Numbered from the stretch's first letter, positions 9,665 to 20,309 are shown. The stretch is DNA of 64,000 nucleotides from Vibrio sp. SCSIO 43137 (GCF_028201475.1 NZ_CP116383.1:992001-1056000), one strand, 5' to 3'. Notes: a model not told the origin generated them from the sequence alone. Numbers and translations are program-made.

Positions 9665-10609
9665 ATGTCTGCTTTTGCATTTTTTGGCGCACTTGAGATT
9701 GGCTTAATCTACGGATTGGTTGCTCTTGGTGTTTATCTCACTTTCAGAGTATTAGATTTTCCCGATCTGACCGTAGACGGAAGTTTCCCTATGGGAGCCG
9801 CAGTGGCGGCGACTCTGATTGTTGCCGGTGTTGACCCCTGGATAGCGACTCTGCTGGCCATTATTGCCAGTGCTATGACAGGTCTGGTTACGGCGTTTCT
9901 GGCTGTGAAGTGTGGCATATTGCATCTGCTTGCTTCAATACTGACTATGATTGCCGCTTTCTCCATCAACATCCGTATTATGGGACGGCCAAATATTGCT
10001 CTGCTCGGTTCAGATACCATTCTGACTCCGTTTGAAGCCATGGGCGATTCCATGTATATCCGTCCGTTGGTGGTGGGTGTTCTGGTACTGATCTCCGCCT
10101 TCTTTATTGTCCGCTTGCTGAACAGTGACTTCGGTCTTGGATTGCGTGCGACTGGTGTTAATGCCCGTATGGTGCGCTCACAAGGCGCGAGTACCTCATT
10201 TTATACCTATTTCTGTCTGGCACTCTCTAATGCTTTTGTTGGCTTCGCCGGTGCACTGTTTGCCCAGACCAACAGCTTCGCTGATGTCACTTCTGGCGTG
10301 GGTACCATTGTGGTCGGTCTTGCTGCGGTAATCCTTGGTCAGACTCTTATTCCGGGAAGAAAAATCTGGGTGGCTGTGACCGCAGTAATTGTCGGTTCGG
10401 TTCTTTATCGTCTTGCCGTAGCCTTTGCCCTGAGCTCAGGCATGTTCGGCTTGCAGGCATCGGATCTGAATCTGGTGACAGCAGTATTGGTGGCAGCAGC
10501 ATTAATTGCACCAAAAGTGAAAGGAAACCTGAAAGCAAAAAAGGTCTCAAAGCCGGCTAAGGGTGAAGCGGTATCTAAGTTGGCTAAAAATTCAGGAGAG
10601 GCAGTATGA
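9665..10609 (+). CDS. ABC importer permease (TrpY-like, branched-chain type fold)
   Basis: A 314-residue inner-membrane permease with about nine hydrophobic segments. It starts with LEIGLIYGLVALGVYLTFRV, typical of the COG4120/LivH-like permeases. The loop LRATGVNARMVRSQGAS (residues about 161-177) is the coupling region expected to contact the ATPase. The C-terminal 35 residues are Lys-rich and cytoplasmic. Its stop codon overlaps the start of the ATPase gene by 4 bp (ATGA), so translation is coupled. An AGAAGGAG ribosome-binding site precedes the ATG. Confidence 0.92.
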   Translation: MSAFAFFGALEIGLIYGLVALGVYLTFRVLDFPDLTVDGSFPMGAAVAATLIVAGVDPWIATLLAIIASAMTGLVTAFLAVKCGILHLLASILTMIAAFSINIRIMGRPNIALLGSDTILTPFEAMGDSMYIRPLVVGVLVLISAFFIVRLLNSDFGLGLRATGVNARMVRSQGASTSFYTYFCLALSNAFVGFAGALFAQTNSFADVTSGVGTIVVGLAAVILGQTLIPGRKIWVAVTAVIVGSVLYRLAVAFALSSGMFGLQASDLNLVTAVLVAAALIAPKVKGNLKAKKVSKPAKGEAVSKLAKNSGEAV

Positions 10610-11400
10610 TTCATTTGGAAGATATTCAGGTGACCTTTAATCCCGGAACCATACTGGAAAACCGGGCGTTGCGCGGCGTTTCAATTGAAGTTCCTGAGCA
10701 TCAGTTTCTGACGGTTATCGGCTCTAATGGTGCAGGTAAATCAACCCTACTGGGTGCGGTAACAGGCGAAACGCCTATGGTTGGCGGTCGTGTACGTATC
10801 GATGATTTGGATGTAACCCGTCATACCGTCGATCAGCGAGCCAGTCAGTGCGCAAGAGTGTTTCAGGATCCGCTGGCCGGAACTTGTGCGGACCTTACTA
10901 TTGAAGAGAATATGGCGCTGGCTTATCTGCGCGGTAAACGTCGTGGCTGGCACCACAGTTTGTCAGGTAAAAGACGTAAGCTGTTTCAGGAGCGTATTAG
11001 TATTCTTGGCTTAGGTCTGGAAGACCGGCTGGGGGACAATATCGGTCTGCTTTCCGGTGGACAGCGTCAGGCAGTGAGCCTTGTTATGGCAACACTTTCA
11101 GAGAGTAAACTGTTACTGCTTGATGAGCATACAGCGGCACTTGATCCGCGTATGGCGGCCTTTATTATCGACCTGACGAAAAAGATCGTAAAAGAGTTTA
11201 ACCTTACCGTGATGATGGTGACTCACTCAATGAAGGATGCGCTGGCTTGTGGTGACAGAACCATTATGCTCCATCAGGGTGAGGTGGTGCTTGATGTGGC
11301 TGGTGAGCAGAGAAGCAACATGAAGGTGCCTGATTTGTTAGAGATGTTCTCTAAAGTCAGGGGCGAAGAGTTGGCTGACGATGGTTTGCTATTGAACTAG
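10606..11400 (+). CDS. ABC importer ATPase (TrpZ-like)
   Basis: A 264-residue nucleotide-binding subunit. Walker A is GSNGAGKST (39-47), the signature LSGGQRQAVSL lies near 145-155, and Walker B plus catalytic Glu is LLLLDEH near 165-171. The His that follows the catalytic Glu instead of Pro (DEHTAALDP) is, to my recollection, a feature of this subfamily. It completes the three-gene importer and is followed by a strong terminator shared with dusC. Confidence 0.94.
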   Translation: MIHLEDIQVTFNPGTILENRALRGVSIEVPEHQFLTVIGSNGAGKSTLLGAVTGETPMVGGRVRIDDLDVTRHTVDQRASQCARVFQDPLAGTCADLTIEENMALAYLRGKRRGWHHSLSGKRRKLFQERISILGLGLEDRLGDNIGLLSGGQRQAVSLVMATLSESKLLLLDEHTAALDPRMAAFIIDLTKKIVKEFNLTVMMVTHSMKDALACGDRTIMLHQGEVVLDVAGEQRSNMKVPDLLEMFSKVRGEELADDGLLLN

Positions 11401-11429
11401 TTTAGCTCTGCTATAACGCTTTAATTGAG

Positions 11430-11461
11430 ATCCCTCTTTATCTGAAGAGGGATTTTTTATT
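11430..11461 (+). terminator. Terminator of the ABC importer operon
   Basis: ATCCCTCTT (11430-11438) pairs with AAGAGGGAT (11445-11453) and is followed by TTTTTTATTTT. It lies between the convergent importer operon and dusC. Confidence 0.92.
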
Positions 11462-11496
11462 TTGCCTTGTTATGGGGAAAATCTGCCTGTAGCGCA

Positions 11497-12456
11497 TCAG
11501 TTCATGGCAGAGCAGTACTCAGCCTGATATTTTTCAATATACTCAACAATTGGCGCCGCTTTATTAAACTTGCGGATATTGCGGAACAGCTCATCGGCCT
11601 CGGTATACTCTTGTCTCAGGTAGGCGAGCCACTGTTTTACCCTGTTGGGATAATAGAGCCCTTTATCGCCTTTAATTTCGTACTGAGAATATTTCAGCAA
11701 TAGTGAAATCACCTGAGACCAGTTCATCGGCTGATGGTTATACTTAACCACATTGCCCAGATTAGGTACGTTAAATGCGCCTCTGCACACCATTAGCGAA
11801 TCTATTCCCGTTACTTCAATACAGTTCTGGCCGTCCTGATAGTTCCAGATTTCACCGTTGGCAATAATAGGAAGGTCAACAGACTGCCTGATCTTGTTGA
11901 TATACTCCCACTTAATTTCTTCAGCCCGGTAACCGCCTGCTTTAGTTCTGGCGTGAATGGTTAGCTCGCTGGCTCCGGCTGACTGAATCGCATCTGCAAT
12001 CTCGAAGCAGTCATCGGGGTTTTCCCAGCCAAGGCGAATTTTGGCGCTAACAGGAACCTCTTTACTGACTGCATCACGACACGCTTTTACTATTTTGTAG
12101 ATCTGCTGCGGATCTTTCAGCAGCGCCGCGCCGCCACGGCTTTTATTCACCATTTTGGCCGGGCAGCCAAAATTCAGGTCAATTCCTGCTGCGCCTAACT
12201 CTTCTGCCTGAATCGCATTCTCAGCCATCCACTCAGGCTCCTGTCCCAGTAACTGAACATGTACAGGCGTGCCGGCGGCGGTTTTTGAGCCGGTGGCGAG
12301 CTCAGGGCAGAGCTTAGTAAAAACATGTTGAGGCAGCTTCTGATCCACTACGCGTACAAACTCAGTAACGCAGAGATCATAATCATTGATATCAGTCAGG
12401 ATCTCTCGCATCAGGTGGTCAAGTACGCCCTGCATCGGGCCGAGTATTACGCGCAT
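11497..12456 (-). CDS. dusC: tRNA-dihydrouridine(16) synthase
   Basis: An FMN-dependent enzyme reducing a uridine of the tRNA D-loop. The 319 residues include the FMN-binding N-terminus (VILGPMQGVLDHLMREIL), the catalytic Cys in LNFGCPAKMVNKSRGGAALL (about residues 96-115), the phosphate-binding region SAKIRLGWE and LTIHARTKAGGY near 166-178. The PMQGVLD and FGCPAK variants, rather than PMAGVTD/GCP, favour DusC over DusA or DusB. ATG at 12454-12456. It converges with the ABC importer and diverges from the YecA-like gene. Confidence 0.93.
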   Translation of the reverse strand: MRVILGPMQGVLDHLMREILTDINDYDLCVTEFVRVVDQKLPQHVFTKLCPELATGSKTAAGTPVHVQLLGQEPEWMAENAIQAEELGAAGIDLNFGCPAKMVNKSRGGAALLKDPQQIYKIVKACRDAVSKEVPVSAKIRLGWENPDDCFEIADAIQSAGASELTIHARTKAGGYRAEEIKWEYINKIRQSVDLPIIANGEIWNYQDGQNCIEVTGIDSLMVCRGAFNVPNLGNVVKYNHQPMNWSQVISLLLKYSQYEIKGDKGLYYPNRVKQWLAYLRQEYTEADELFRNIRKFNKAAPIVEYIEKYQAEYCSAMN

Positions 12457-12588
12457 AGTCTGGAGCTCTGGTTTTAGGGAGCGGGCATTCTACCTAGCTT
12501 TAGGGCTAAACCCAAGCAGGAAATCACATGGACGAAGCAGCTCTAATCATATACTCTCTGCAAAAATTACTTGTTTAGGTTGTATGCT

Positions 12589-13179
12589 ATGGAATTAATC
12601 AGTTTGCCGTCAGACTGGCAGGGTGAATCAGAGTACTTTCTGGAAGGTGCAATTTTAGCCTCCAATTTTGCTGTTAAACCCCTTGAGCCGGAGGCCTGGT
12701 GTCAGCAGGCTGGCGTGGATGCTGATGAAGCGTCTTCTCTTTTGGTTTCTCAAATCAATAAGCAACACAACTTGTTACAGCGGAACGAGTATTCTGTTTC
12801 TCATCTGCAGCAGAGCCAGCTGGCAGAAGTTGCCAGAGGGTTTTTCTCCGTCTGGCCGGTTGTAGAACAGCAGTATCAGTCAGTGACATTAAATGATGGT
12901 TCCCTGCGTATGCTACAGGCACTGCTGACGACCTTTATGTTATTGATTGATGAGCAGCAGACGTTAAGTGAAATGGAGCAGGCAGGTGTTACTCCGCTGC
13001 CTGAGTTATCTCAGTTGCTTAGTCAGATAGATCTAATGATTTCAGAAGTCGCTCAGTCAGCAGACGAAAACATGCTGGGAGGTAAAGCTCAGAGTGTTAA
13101 CCCGTTTAAGCAGGTGGGAAGAAATGACCCTTGTCCGTGCGGTAGCGGTAAAAAGTTTAAGCGCTGCTGCGCCAAATAA
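12589..13179 (+). CDS. YecA/UPF0149-family protein with SEC-C zinc motif
   Basis: A 196-residue cytoplasmic protein. The main body (residues 5-160) is the helical UPF0149 (YgfB/YecA) fold. The last 20 residues form a SEC-C motif, [16 protein letters not shown], which binds zinc through the CXC...CC cysteines as in SecA and YecA. The start is ATG 12589 (MELISLPSD). A TTG 18 bp upstream would add LFRLYA, which is not family-like. The function of the family is not settled; YecA has been reported to associate with ribosomes and translocation. Confidence 0.88.
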   Translation: MELISLPSDWQGESEYFLEGAILASNFAVKPLEPEAWCQQAGVDADEASSLLVSQINKQHNLLQRNEYSVSHLQQSQLAEVARGFFSVWPVVEQQYQSVTLNDGSLRMLQALLTTFMLLIDEQQTLSEMEQAGVTPLPELSQLLSQIDLMISEVAQSADENMLGGKAQSVNPFKQVGRNDPCPCGSGKKFKRCCAK

Positions 13180-13200
13180 CATTTTAGAGAGTGTTAAATT

Positions 13201-13222
13201 AAAGGCCGCTGATGCGGCCTTT
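13201..13222. terminator. Terminator between the YecA-like gene and dsbB
   Basis: AAAGGCCGC (13201-13209), loop TGAT, GCGGCCTTT (13214-13222). U-rich sequence follows on both strands, so it serves both convergent genes. Confidence 0.88.
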
Positions 13223-13233
13223 ATTGTGAGCGG

Positions 13234-13743
13234 TTATTTTTTCGCTGCAAACTGCGACAGAACAATAACAGCAAGAGCAACCAGGTTGCCGGCAAAGATA
13301 ATCACCAGCCACTGAGGCATAGAAAGAGTCATAAACTGCCAGACCACTTCACTGCAGTTACCCGGTGCTTCGAAGTACCACGGAACCCACTTATTCAGTG
13401 GTGCCCAGTCAGGGAAGATAAGCGGCTCACAGGTGGCAAAAATATTGGTCTGGTAACCTACATGCTCAATGGCAAGCATCATTCCCTTATAAGCACTGGC
13501 TCCCCATGCCGCCAGCCCCAGCCAGCGGACAGCGCTGTTTTTCGGCTTAACCATTCCAATCAAGGCCGCCAGGCCTATGGATATCATTGCAACCCTTTCA
13601 TAAATACACATTACGCAGGGTTCTAAGTTCATGCCGTGCTGGAAGTAGAGGGCACAAAGAAGGAAGGCGAAACTAAAAGCGAACAGCAGTAACCAGGAGA
13701 GACGGGACTGGGAAAAGGCTTTAACCGGAGAGAGAAAATTCAC
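13234..13743 (-). CDS. dsbB: Disulfide bond formation protein B
   Basis: A quinone reductase of the inner membrane that re-oxidises periplasmic DsbA. The 169 residues contain four membrane helices (about 14-32, 46-64, 70-88 and 144-162). The first periplasmic loop has the CVMC redox pair (residues 41-44, followed by IYERV) and the second has the cysteines of TCEPL and GNC (about 104 and 130) that form the second pair. The start codon is GTG (13741-13743) with an AAGGA site 6-10 bp upstream; the N-terminus MNFLSPVKAFSQSRLSW agrees with the family. It follows nhaB but is separated from it by a strong terminator. Confidence 0.96.
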   Translation of the reverse strand: MNFLSPVKAFSQSRLSWLLLFAFSFAFLLCALYFQHGMNLEPCVMCIYERVAMISIGLAALIGMVKPKNSAVRWLGLAAWGASAYKGMMLAIEHVGYQTNIFATCEPLIFPDWAPLNKWVPWYFEAPGNCSEVVWQFMTLSMPQWLVIIFAGNLVALAVIVLSQFAAKK

Positions 13744-13755
13744 GTTTTTATCCTT

Positions 13756-13787
13756 AAAAAAAAGCTCTGATAACTCAGAGCTTTTTA
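13756..13787 (-). terminator. nhaB terminator
   Basis: AAAAAGCTCTGA (13759-13770), loop TAAC, TCAGAGCTTTTT (13775-13786). It lies between nhaB and dsbB, so dsbB needs its own promoter or depends on read-through. Confidence 0.88.
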
Positions 13788-13819
13788 TAACTATTTAGTT
13801 CAATATTCAACTGGAAATT

Positions 13820-15412
13820 TTAATGACCAGAAGAATTTACTGCTGCGTCTGCGGCACCGGCAACATGGTGGGAAATCCAGCCAAGGTCATACATCCAGGT
13901 TGTCATAGGATCAAGCAGATAAGTGATACCGAACAGACCTACTATGGTCAGCACAATGGTGTATGGCAGTGCCATGTAAACCATGCGGCCGTATGAGAGT
14001 CTTACCAGTGGTGCAAGTGCTGATGTCAGCAGGAACAGGAATGCAGCCTGACCGTTTGGCGTTGCAACTGAAGGCAGGTTAGTACCTGTGTTGATTGCTA
14101 CGGCAAGCAGGTCAAACTGGTCACGGGTAATAACATCATTAATCAGGGCAGCTTTAACTTCATTAATGTATACCGTACCTACAAACACGTTGTCAGATAC
14201 CATTGAAAGAATACCGTTAGCCAGATAGAACATACTTAGCTGAGTATCACCTTCCATTGCCAGTACAGCACTAATGATTGGTGTGAACAGGTGCTGGTCG
14301 ATAATGACCGCAACAACGGAGAAGAACACAGCAAGCAGCGCGGTAAACGGCAGCGCTTCTTCAAATGCTTTACCCATTGAGTGCTCTTCGATCACACCGG
14401 TAAATGAAGTTGCCAGAATAATAACAGACAGACCAATCAGACCTACTGCTGCAAGGTGAAATGCCAGACCAACAATCAGCCAGACAGCGATGGCACCCTG
14501 AACATAAAGCTTAGCGATATCCTGATTAGTACGGCGTTTTTTCTCTTCGTTCTCGTAATCGTTAAGAATGTTACGTACGTGCTCCGGAAGTTCTGCACCG
14601 TAGCCGAATACTTTAAACTTCTCGACCAAAACACAAGTCAACATACCGAAGATAAATACCGGAAGGGTCACCGGAACCATACGAATGATAAATTCACCAA
14701 ACAGCCAGCCTGCCTGATCAGCAATAATCAGGTTCTGTGGTTCACCTACCATAGTGGTTACACCACCAAGTGCGGTACCTACACCAGCATGCATCAGCAG
14801 TGAACGCAAGAATGCACGGTAGTTGTCTAGGTCATCACGGGTCAGTTCAGACAGATGCTCATCTATTGTGTGATCATGTGAAGCGTTAGAGCCTTTTCCT
14901 GATACCACTTTGTGGTAGATGGAGTAGAAACCAACAGCAACACTGATAACAACGGCGATTACTGTCAGTGCATCAAGGAACGCAGACAGGAAAGCAGCAG
15001 TAAAACAGAAGGCGGCAGAAAGCAGCATTTTTGAGCGTATGCCCAGAAGTATCTTAGTAAAGATAAACAGCAGAAGCTGCTTCATAAAGTAGATACCGGC
15101 AACCATAAAGATAAGCAGCAACAATACTTCTAAGTTGCCTTCAATCTCATGCATTACCTGAGCAGGTGTGGTCATTCCAATGGCGACTGCCTGAATAGCC
15201 AGAAGGCCGCCGGGCTGTAACGGGTAGCATTTTAGTGCCATTGCCAGTGTGAAAATAAATTCAATGACCAACAACCAACCAGCAACAAATGGGTTTATCA
15301 GAAAAAATACAATTGGGTTAATAACGAGGAAAGCGATAATGGTAACTTTATACCAATCGGGTGCTTTACCAAGAAAGTTCTTAATAAAGGCGTTTCCGAG
15401 TGAAATCGGCAT
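13820..15412 (-). CDS. nhaB: Na+/H+ antiporter NhaB
   Basis: A 530-residue inner-membrane sodium/proton antiporter for pH and sodium homeostasis. It has about 12 hydrophobic segments. Family stretches are visible: the N-terminal [43 protein letters not shown] near residues 146-170, [18 protein letters not shown] near 222-240 and [21 protein letters not shown] near 440-460. Length matches Vibrio NhaB. It diverges from fadR, an arrangement common to vibrios and enterics. Confidence 0.97.
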   Translation of the reverse strand: MPISLGNAFIKNFLGKAPDWYKVTIIAFLVINPIVFFLINPFVAGWLLVIEFIFTLAMALKCYPLQPGGLLAIQAVAIGMTTPAQVMHEIEGNLEVLLLLIFMVAGIYFMKQLLLFIFTKILLGIRSKMLLSAAFCFTAAFLSAFLDALTVIAVVISVAVGFYSIYHKVVSGKGSNASHDHTIDEHLSELTRDDLDNYRAFLRSLLMHAGVGTALGGVTTMVGEPQNLIIADQAGWLFGEFIIRMVPVTLPVFIFGMLTCVLVEKFKVFGYGAELPEHVRNILNDYENEEKKRRTNQDIAKLYVQGAIAVWLIVGLAFHLAAVGLIGLSVIILATSFTGVIEEHSMGKAFEEALPFTALLAVFFSVVAVIIDQHLFTPIISAVLAMEGDTQLSMFYLANGILSMVSDNVFVGTVYINEVKAALINDVITRDQFDLLAVAINTGTNLPSVATPNGQAAFLFLLTSALAPLVRLSYGRMVYMALPYTIVLTIVGLFGITYLLDPMTTWMYDLGWISHHVAGAADAAVNSSGH

Positions 15413-16006
15413 GGGAGTACTCTTAAATGTGAAAAAATTATAAACAGTATGTTTGCTTTAAGTTATTTTTATTAAAAATAATCCAAATAGGATTTATCAG
15501 TTCCAACTATAAAAAAAATACTGAAAAGTGTGCTTTTTATAACCGGTACTTTCTGATGGGCAAACACTCCGGGTAATATTTCCAACCATTATTGTCTTGT
15601 TATGCCTTTCAGAATTTGACTCATTTAAATTATGAAAAGCTCAAAAATCCAACAATGCGGAGAATAAAACGCGCATAGCATATCACGGAAAACAATGTTT
15701 GCTTACTATTTTCTTAGGGGATTTGTAGCATGGAAAGTGATAACTGTTATTTTATTAACAAAATTAATAAAAACAATTGCTTATGTTGACATTTTGGCTC
15801 TGAAAATGGTTAGCAGACGGGTAAGAAATCAGGTGAATATTGTGCTTTATATGCCCTTTAACTGCGGATATCTATTTCGTACGCTGTTTTTTACAAAGAC
15901 GTGATGTTTGGCGTAACTGAATCTGCAAGGCCTGTTTCCGCTGGGTTTAACTAGTGGTATGATGAGTCATTCGGCCTTAAAAATAACTACTCGGATATAT
16001 CAATAC
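15413..16006. other. Divergent nhaB-fadR intergenic region
   Basis: A 594-bp AT-rich region. It must contain both promoters. One 69-codon open frame (15695-15904, +) lacks a ribosome-binding site and family resemblance and is not called. No clear operator or structured RNA was recognised. Confidence 0.5.
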
Positions 16007-16846
16007 ATGGTCATCAAGGCAAAAAGTCCGGCGGGATTTGCAGAAAAATATATTATTGAAAGCATCTGGAACGGACGCTTTCCACCAGGCTCCATACTGC
16101 CAGCAGAGCGCGAGTTATCAGAGTTGATTGGTGTTACACGCACCACATTACGTGAAGTATTACAAAGGCTGGCCAGAGATGGTTGGTTGACTATTCAGCA
16201 TGGCAAGCCAACTAAAGTAAATCAGTTTATGGAGACCTCAGGTCTACATATTCTGGATACCCTAATGACACTGGATGCGGACAATGCATCGGGAATTGTT
16301 GAAGATTTACTTGCGGCACGTACAAATATCAGCCCTATCTTTATGCGTTACGCCTTTAAAGCGAATAAAGAGACCTCTATCCGCACTATTCAGAGTGTGA
16401 TTGAATCTTGTGAAAGCCTGCTTGAGGCAGATTCATGGGATGAGTTTGTTGCATCTTCTCCTTACGGGGAAAAAATCACTCAGTCAGTTAAAGATGAAGG
16501 TGAGAAAGATGAAAGCAAGCGTCAGGCTATGTTAATTGCTAAAACATTTAACTTTTATGATTACATGTTATTTCAGCGACTGGCTTTCCATTCAGGCAAC
16601 CAGATTTACGGTCTGATATTTAACGGCCTTAAAAAGCTATATGATCGTGTAGGTAACTATTATTTCTCTAATCCGGAATCCCGCGCTTTAGCATTATCAT
16701 TTTATAATGAGCTGCTGGAACTTTGTCAGTCGGGTGAAAGAGAAAAGTTACCAGTTGTGATTCGTAATTATGGTCTTGCCAGTGGTCAAATCTGGAATCA
16801 GATGAAAGTAGAGCTTCCGACGGATTTTACTGAAGACGACCATTAA
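16007..16846 (+). CDS. fadR: Fatty acid metabolism regulator FadR with the Vibrio insertion
   Basis: A GntR-family regulator that represses fad beta-oxidation genes and activates fab synthesis genes; long-chain acyl-CoA releases it from DNA. The winged helix is at residues 10-75 ([36 protein letters not shown]). The ligand domain is longer than in E. coli (279 versus 239 residues) because of an insertion of about 40 residues near 130-175 ([20 protein letters not shown] and following). In V. cholerae FadR this insertion is known to create a second acyl-CoA site. The start is ATG 16007 ([16 protein letters not shown]), as in other FadR proteins, not the ATGs 48 bp upstream. Confidence 0.97.
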   Translation: MVIKAKSPAGFAEKYIIESIWNGRFPPGSILPAERELSELIGVTRTTLREVLQRLARDGWLTIQHGKPTKVNQFMETSGLHILDTLMTLDADNASGIVEDLLAARTNISPIFMRYAFKANKETSIRTIQSVIESCESLLEADSWDEFVASSPYGEKITQSVKDEGEKDESKRQAMLIAKTFNFYDYMLFQRLAFHSGNQIYGLIFNGLKKLYDRVGNYYFSNPESRALALSFYNELLELCQSGEREKLPVVIRNYGLASGQIWNQMKVELPTDFTEDDH

Positions 16847-16860
16847 AATTAATTAAATAT

Positions 16861-16929
16861 AAAAAATCCCGCTGTTTAAATAGCGGGATTTTTTTATCTA
16901 TTTTCAGCCCGCTTTATTAGCAGGCTGAA
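16861..16929. terminator. Terminator pair between fadR and metG
   Basis: AAAAAATCCCGCT (16861-16873) pairs with AGCGGGATTTTTT (16882-16894), a bidirectional terminator. A second stem, TTCAGCC (16903-16909) with GGCTGAA (16923-16929), is closer to the metG stop. Confidence 0.9.
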
Positions 16930-16943
16930 GTTGAGCACCAAGC

Positions 16944-18983
16944 TTACATTACACGCATACCCGGTTTGGCACCTTGATGAGGTTCCAGAATCCAAAGATC
17001 TTCTCCACCCGGACCTGCCGCAAGAACCATACCCTCAGACATGCCGAACTTCATCTTTCTTGCCTTCAGGTTAGCGACCATTACAGTGTGCTTACCGATG
17101 AGGTCTTCTGGCTTATAAGCAGACTTAATACCGGCAAATACCTGACGGGTTTCACCACCGATATCCAGTTGTAGCTTCAGCAGTTTGTTTGCCTTTGGTA
17201 CCTCTTCACAGGCAACAATTTTAGCAATACGCAGATCCACTTTAGCGAAATCGTCAAACTCAATTTCATCTGCAATTGGATCTTTGCTTAGTTCTGTTTC
17301 AGTCGCTTTCTCTGTCGCTGCTTTTTCCGCTGCAGCATCCTCTTTAGAGGCTTCAATCATAGCTTCAACCTTTTTAGGGTCGATGCGGTTGAACAGAGCT
17401 TTAAACTTGCTGATCTCATGATCGGTCAGAGGCTGGGCAATAGCCTGCCAGTTTAGTTCCTGATTCAGGAAGGCTTCTGTACGGGCTGCCAGTTCAGGCA
17501 TAACAGGCTTAAGATAAGTCATCAGAACGCGGAACAGGTTAATACCAACAGAACAGATATCCTGAAGTTCCTGATCTTTACCTTCCTGCTTAGCAATAAC
17601 CCAAGGGGCTTTCTCGTCTACATATTGGTTAGCTTTGTCTGCCAGCGCAGTGATTTCGCGGATAGCACGGCCAAACTCACGGCTCTCATACAGATCACCG
17701 ATTTTCTCTGCGGCATCAGCAAATTCCTGATAAAGCTCAGGTTCAGCAAAGTTTGCAGATAGCTTGCCTTCAAAGCGCTTGCTGATGAAACCTGCATTGC
17801 GTGATGCAAGGTTAACAATCTTGTTAACCACATCTGAGTTAACCCTTTGAGTAAAGTCTTCAAGGTTGAGATCCAGATCATCGATTCTGCTGTTCAGCTT
17901 AGCGGCGTAGTAGTAACGCAGACACTCAGGATCAAGGTGATCAAGATAGGTAGCTGCTTTAATAAATGTCCCTTTAGACTTAGACATTTTCGCACCGTTA
18001 ACCGTTACATAGCCGTGTACAAACACGTTGTTTGGTTTACGAAAGCCAGAGCCTTCCAGCATTGCAGGCCAGAACAGGCTGTGGAAGTAGACGATATCTT
18101 TACCGATAAAGTGGTAAAGTTCTGTTTTGCTGTCTTTGTTCCAGTACTCATCAAAGTCCAGATCACCGCGCTTGTCACACAGGTTCTTAAATGAGCCCAT
18201 ATAGCCGATAGGTGCGTCCAGCCATACGTAGAAAAACTTGTTCTTCTCACCCGGAATTTCAAAACCGAAGTATGGTGCGTCGCGGGAGATATCCCACTGT
18301 TGCAGTCCGGACTCAAACCACTCCTGCATCTTGTTGGCCGTTTCTGCCTGAAGAGAACCGGAACGAGTCCACTCCTTTAGCATGCTTTCAAACTGCGGAA
18401 GGTCGAAGAAGAAATGCTCTGAATCCTTCATTACCGGTGTCGCGCCTGAAACAGCCGACTTAGGATCGATAAGATCTGTCGGGCTGTAAGTCTCACCGCA
18501 GCTGTCGCAGTTATCACCATACTGATCTTCAGATTTACACTTAGGGCAGGTGCCTTTTACAAAGCGATCCGGCAGAAACATCTCTTTCTCAGGGTCAAAC
18601 AGCTGAGAAATAGTGCGGCTGGTAATAAAGCCATTCTCTTTCAGACGGGTGTAGATCAGTGATGCAAGTTCGCGGTTTTCATCACTATGGGTGCTGTGAT
18701 AGTTGTCAAAACTGATATCAAAACCGGCGAAATCTTTCTGATGCTCTTCACTTACTGCAGCGATCATCTCTTCTGGCGTAACGCCCATCTGTTGTGCTTT
18801 CAACATAATCGGGGTGCCGTGGGCATCGTCTGCACAGATGAAGTTTACCGAGTTGCCTCTAAGACGCTGATAACGAACCCAGATATCTGCCTGAATATGC
18901 TCGAGCATATGTCCCAGATGGATAGAGCCGTTAGCGTACGGAAGGGCACAAGTTACCAAAAGTTTTCTTGGATCAGTTGCCAT
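16944..18983 (-). CDS. metG: Methionyl-tRNA synthetase
   Basis: Charges tRNA-Met. The 679 residues show, in order: the class I HIGH motif as HLGH (22-25), the zinc-binding CPKC...CDSC knuckle (Cys 146, 149, 159 and 162), the KMSKS loop (AKMSKSKGT, near 333), the helical anticodon-binding domain (about 390-540), an Ala/Glu-rich linker (about 555-580) and the C-terminal EMAPII-like tRNA-binding and dimerisation domain (from [19 protein letters not shown]). All key residues are present. It diverges from apbC, as in E. coli (metG/mrp). Confidence 0.98.
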   Translation of the reverse strand: MATDPRKLLVTCALPYANGSIHLGHMLEHIQADIWVRYQRLRGNSVNFICADDAHGTPIMLKAQQMGVTPEEMIAAVSEEHQKDFAGFDISFDNYHSTHSDENRELASLIYTRLKENGFITSRTISQLFDPEKEMFLPDRFVKGTCPKCKSEDQYGDNCDSCGETYSPTDLIDPKSAVSGATPVMKDSEHFFFDLPQFESMLKEWTRSGSLQAETANKMQEWFESGLQQWDISRDAPYFGFEIPGEKNKFFYVWLDAPIGYMGSFKNLCDKRGDLDFDEYWNKDSKTELYHFIGKDIVYFHSLFWPAMLEGSGFRKPNNVFVHGYVTVNGAKMSKSKGTFIKAATYLDHLDPECLRYYYAAKLNSRIDDLDLNLEDFTQRVNSDVVNKIVNLASRNAGFISKRFEGKLSANFAEPELYQEFADAAEKIGDLYESREFGRAIREITALADKANQYVDEKAPWVIAKQEGKDQELQDICSVGINLFRVLMTYLKPVMPELAARTEAFLNQELNWQAIAQPLTDHEISKFKALFNRIDPKKVEAMIEASKEDAAAEKAATEKATETELSKDPIADEIEFDDFAKVDLRIAKIVACEEVPKANKLLKLQLDIGGETRQVFAGIKSAYKPEDLIGKHTVMVANLKARKMKFGMSEGMVLAAGPGGEDLWILEPHQGAKPGMRVM

Positions 18984-19209
18984 ACTTAATAATTCGCTAT
19001 AGTTGGAAGGAAAAAATAAGCAGTAATACTACCTTATGCTGTGACGGACTCCAAGACGGTAAAGATTGATTCCATAAGATTTTTAAGGTTTAGCTAAACA
19101 GGCGGGAGTGCTAGCATACAAGAAACCTAATAATAATAGCCTTATAGAAGCTGAGAGCTTCAGATTTCATTTTCTGTCTGACTTTTCAGTTCTCGGCCGG
19201 GAGTAAATA

Positions 19210-20274
19210 ATGTCCATATTCGAATCCAAGAAGTCTGTCTGTCAGTGGCTGAACCAGTTTCAGCACCCTTTGCTTATTGAAGGCTGGAGTGACGATAACC
19301 GTATCGTTAAGCTGCTGAAAAGCGGTAAGGTTGAAATTAATCTGCCATTTGCTTCTGCGTCGCTGATGAGTTCACTACAAGAGTGGCTCAATAGCAGTGG
19401 CGAAGATACGTCAAAGGTAGAGGTAAAACTGAACGTTGCAGCGATGGAGACTCAGGTTCAGTCAGAACTGAAAAATGTAAAGAACATCATTGCGGTGACT
19501 TCGGCTAAGGGCGGTGTCGGCAAATCAACCTCAGCGGTTAATCTGGCGCTGGCGCTTCAGGCGCAGGGAGCGAAAGTTGGCCTTCTCGATGCCGATATTT
19601 ACGGCCCTTCCGTACCTATGATGTTAGACAAAGAAGATGAAACGCCCGATGTACGTGACGGCCAGTATATGATCCCTATTGAAGCCTATGGTCTGTATAC
19701 CAACTCTATCGGTTATCTTGTCGATAAGTCAGAGGCGGCCATCTGGAGAGGGCCTATGGCGTCCAAAGCCCTGAGTCAGCTTTTAAACGAAACTGACTGG
19801 CCTGAGCTGGACTATCTGGTGATCGATATGCCGCCGGGAACCGGTGATGTGCAACTTACCCTTTCGCAGAATATTCCGGTAACCGGAGCCGTTATTGTCA
19901 CTACTCCGCAAGATCTGGCTCTGGCTGATGTAAGGAAAGGGCTGGCCATGTTTGAAAAGGTGGCGGTGCCGGTACTGGGCATTGTCGAGAATATGAGTTA
20001 TCACATCTGCGCAAACTGTGGTGAGAAAGAGTATATCTTCGGCACTAACGGTGCAGTAAAAATGGCGCAGGAGTTTGGTAGTTCACTGCTGGCTCAGGTT
20101 CCTCTGCATATCTCTATGCGTGAAGATATTGATCAGGGTAAGCCAACGGTTGTTTCCAGACCTGATAGTGAGCACTCACAAATTTATTTAGCGCTGGCAG
20201 AAAAAGTCACCAGCCAGATGTACTGGACAGGCAGAGCAAGACCGGAAAGCATTCCTTTTATGGAACTGAAGTAA
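19210..20274 (+). CDS. apbC: Iron-sulfur cluster carrier ATPase ApbC (Mrp)
   Basis: A 354-residue Mrp/NBP35 P-loop ATPase that carries Fe-S clusters to apo-proteins. A short N-terminal domain (1-85) precedes the deviant Walker A TSAKGGVGKSTSAVNLALAL (near 97-116). Also present are Walker B-like LDYLVIDMPPGTGDVQLTL (near 200-218) and the cluster-binding CXXC in YHICANCGEKEY (near 264-275). ATG 19210 follows a GGGAG site 6 bp upstream. It is transcribed divergently from metG. Confidence 0.95.
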   Translation: MSIFESKKSVCQWLNQFQHPLLIEGWSDDNRIVKLLKSGKVEINLPFASASLMSSLQEWLNSSGEDTSKVEVKLNVAAMETQVQSELKNVKNIIAVTSAKGGVGKSTSAVNLALALQAQGAKVGLLDADIYGPSVPMMLDKEDETPDVRDGQYMIPIEAYGLYTNSIGYLVDKSEAAIWRGPMASKALSQLLNETDWPELDYLVIDMPPGTGDVQLTLSQNIPVTGAVIVTTPQDLALADVRKGLAMFEKVAVPVLGIVENMSYHICANCGEKEYIFGTNGAVKMAQEFGSSLLAQVPLHISMREDIDQGKPTVVSRPDSEHSQIYLALAEKVTSQMYWTGRARPESIPFMELK

Positions 20275-20309
20275 TATATTTTCAACGGTTATAAGAACTA
20301 TTGTCTTTA

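Noticed and set aside
15695..15904. A 69-codon forward frame in the nhaB-fadR gap
   Set aside because: No ribosome-binding site, unusual composition and no family resemblance; treated as non-coding.
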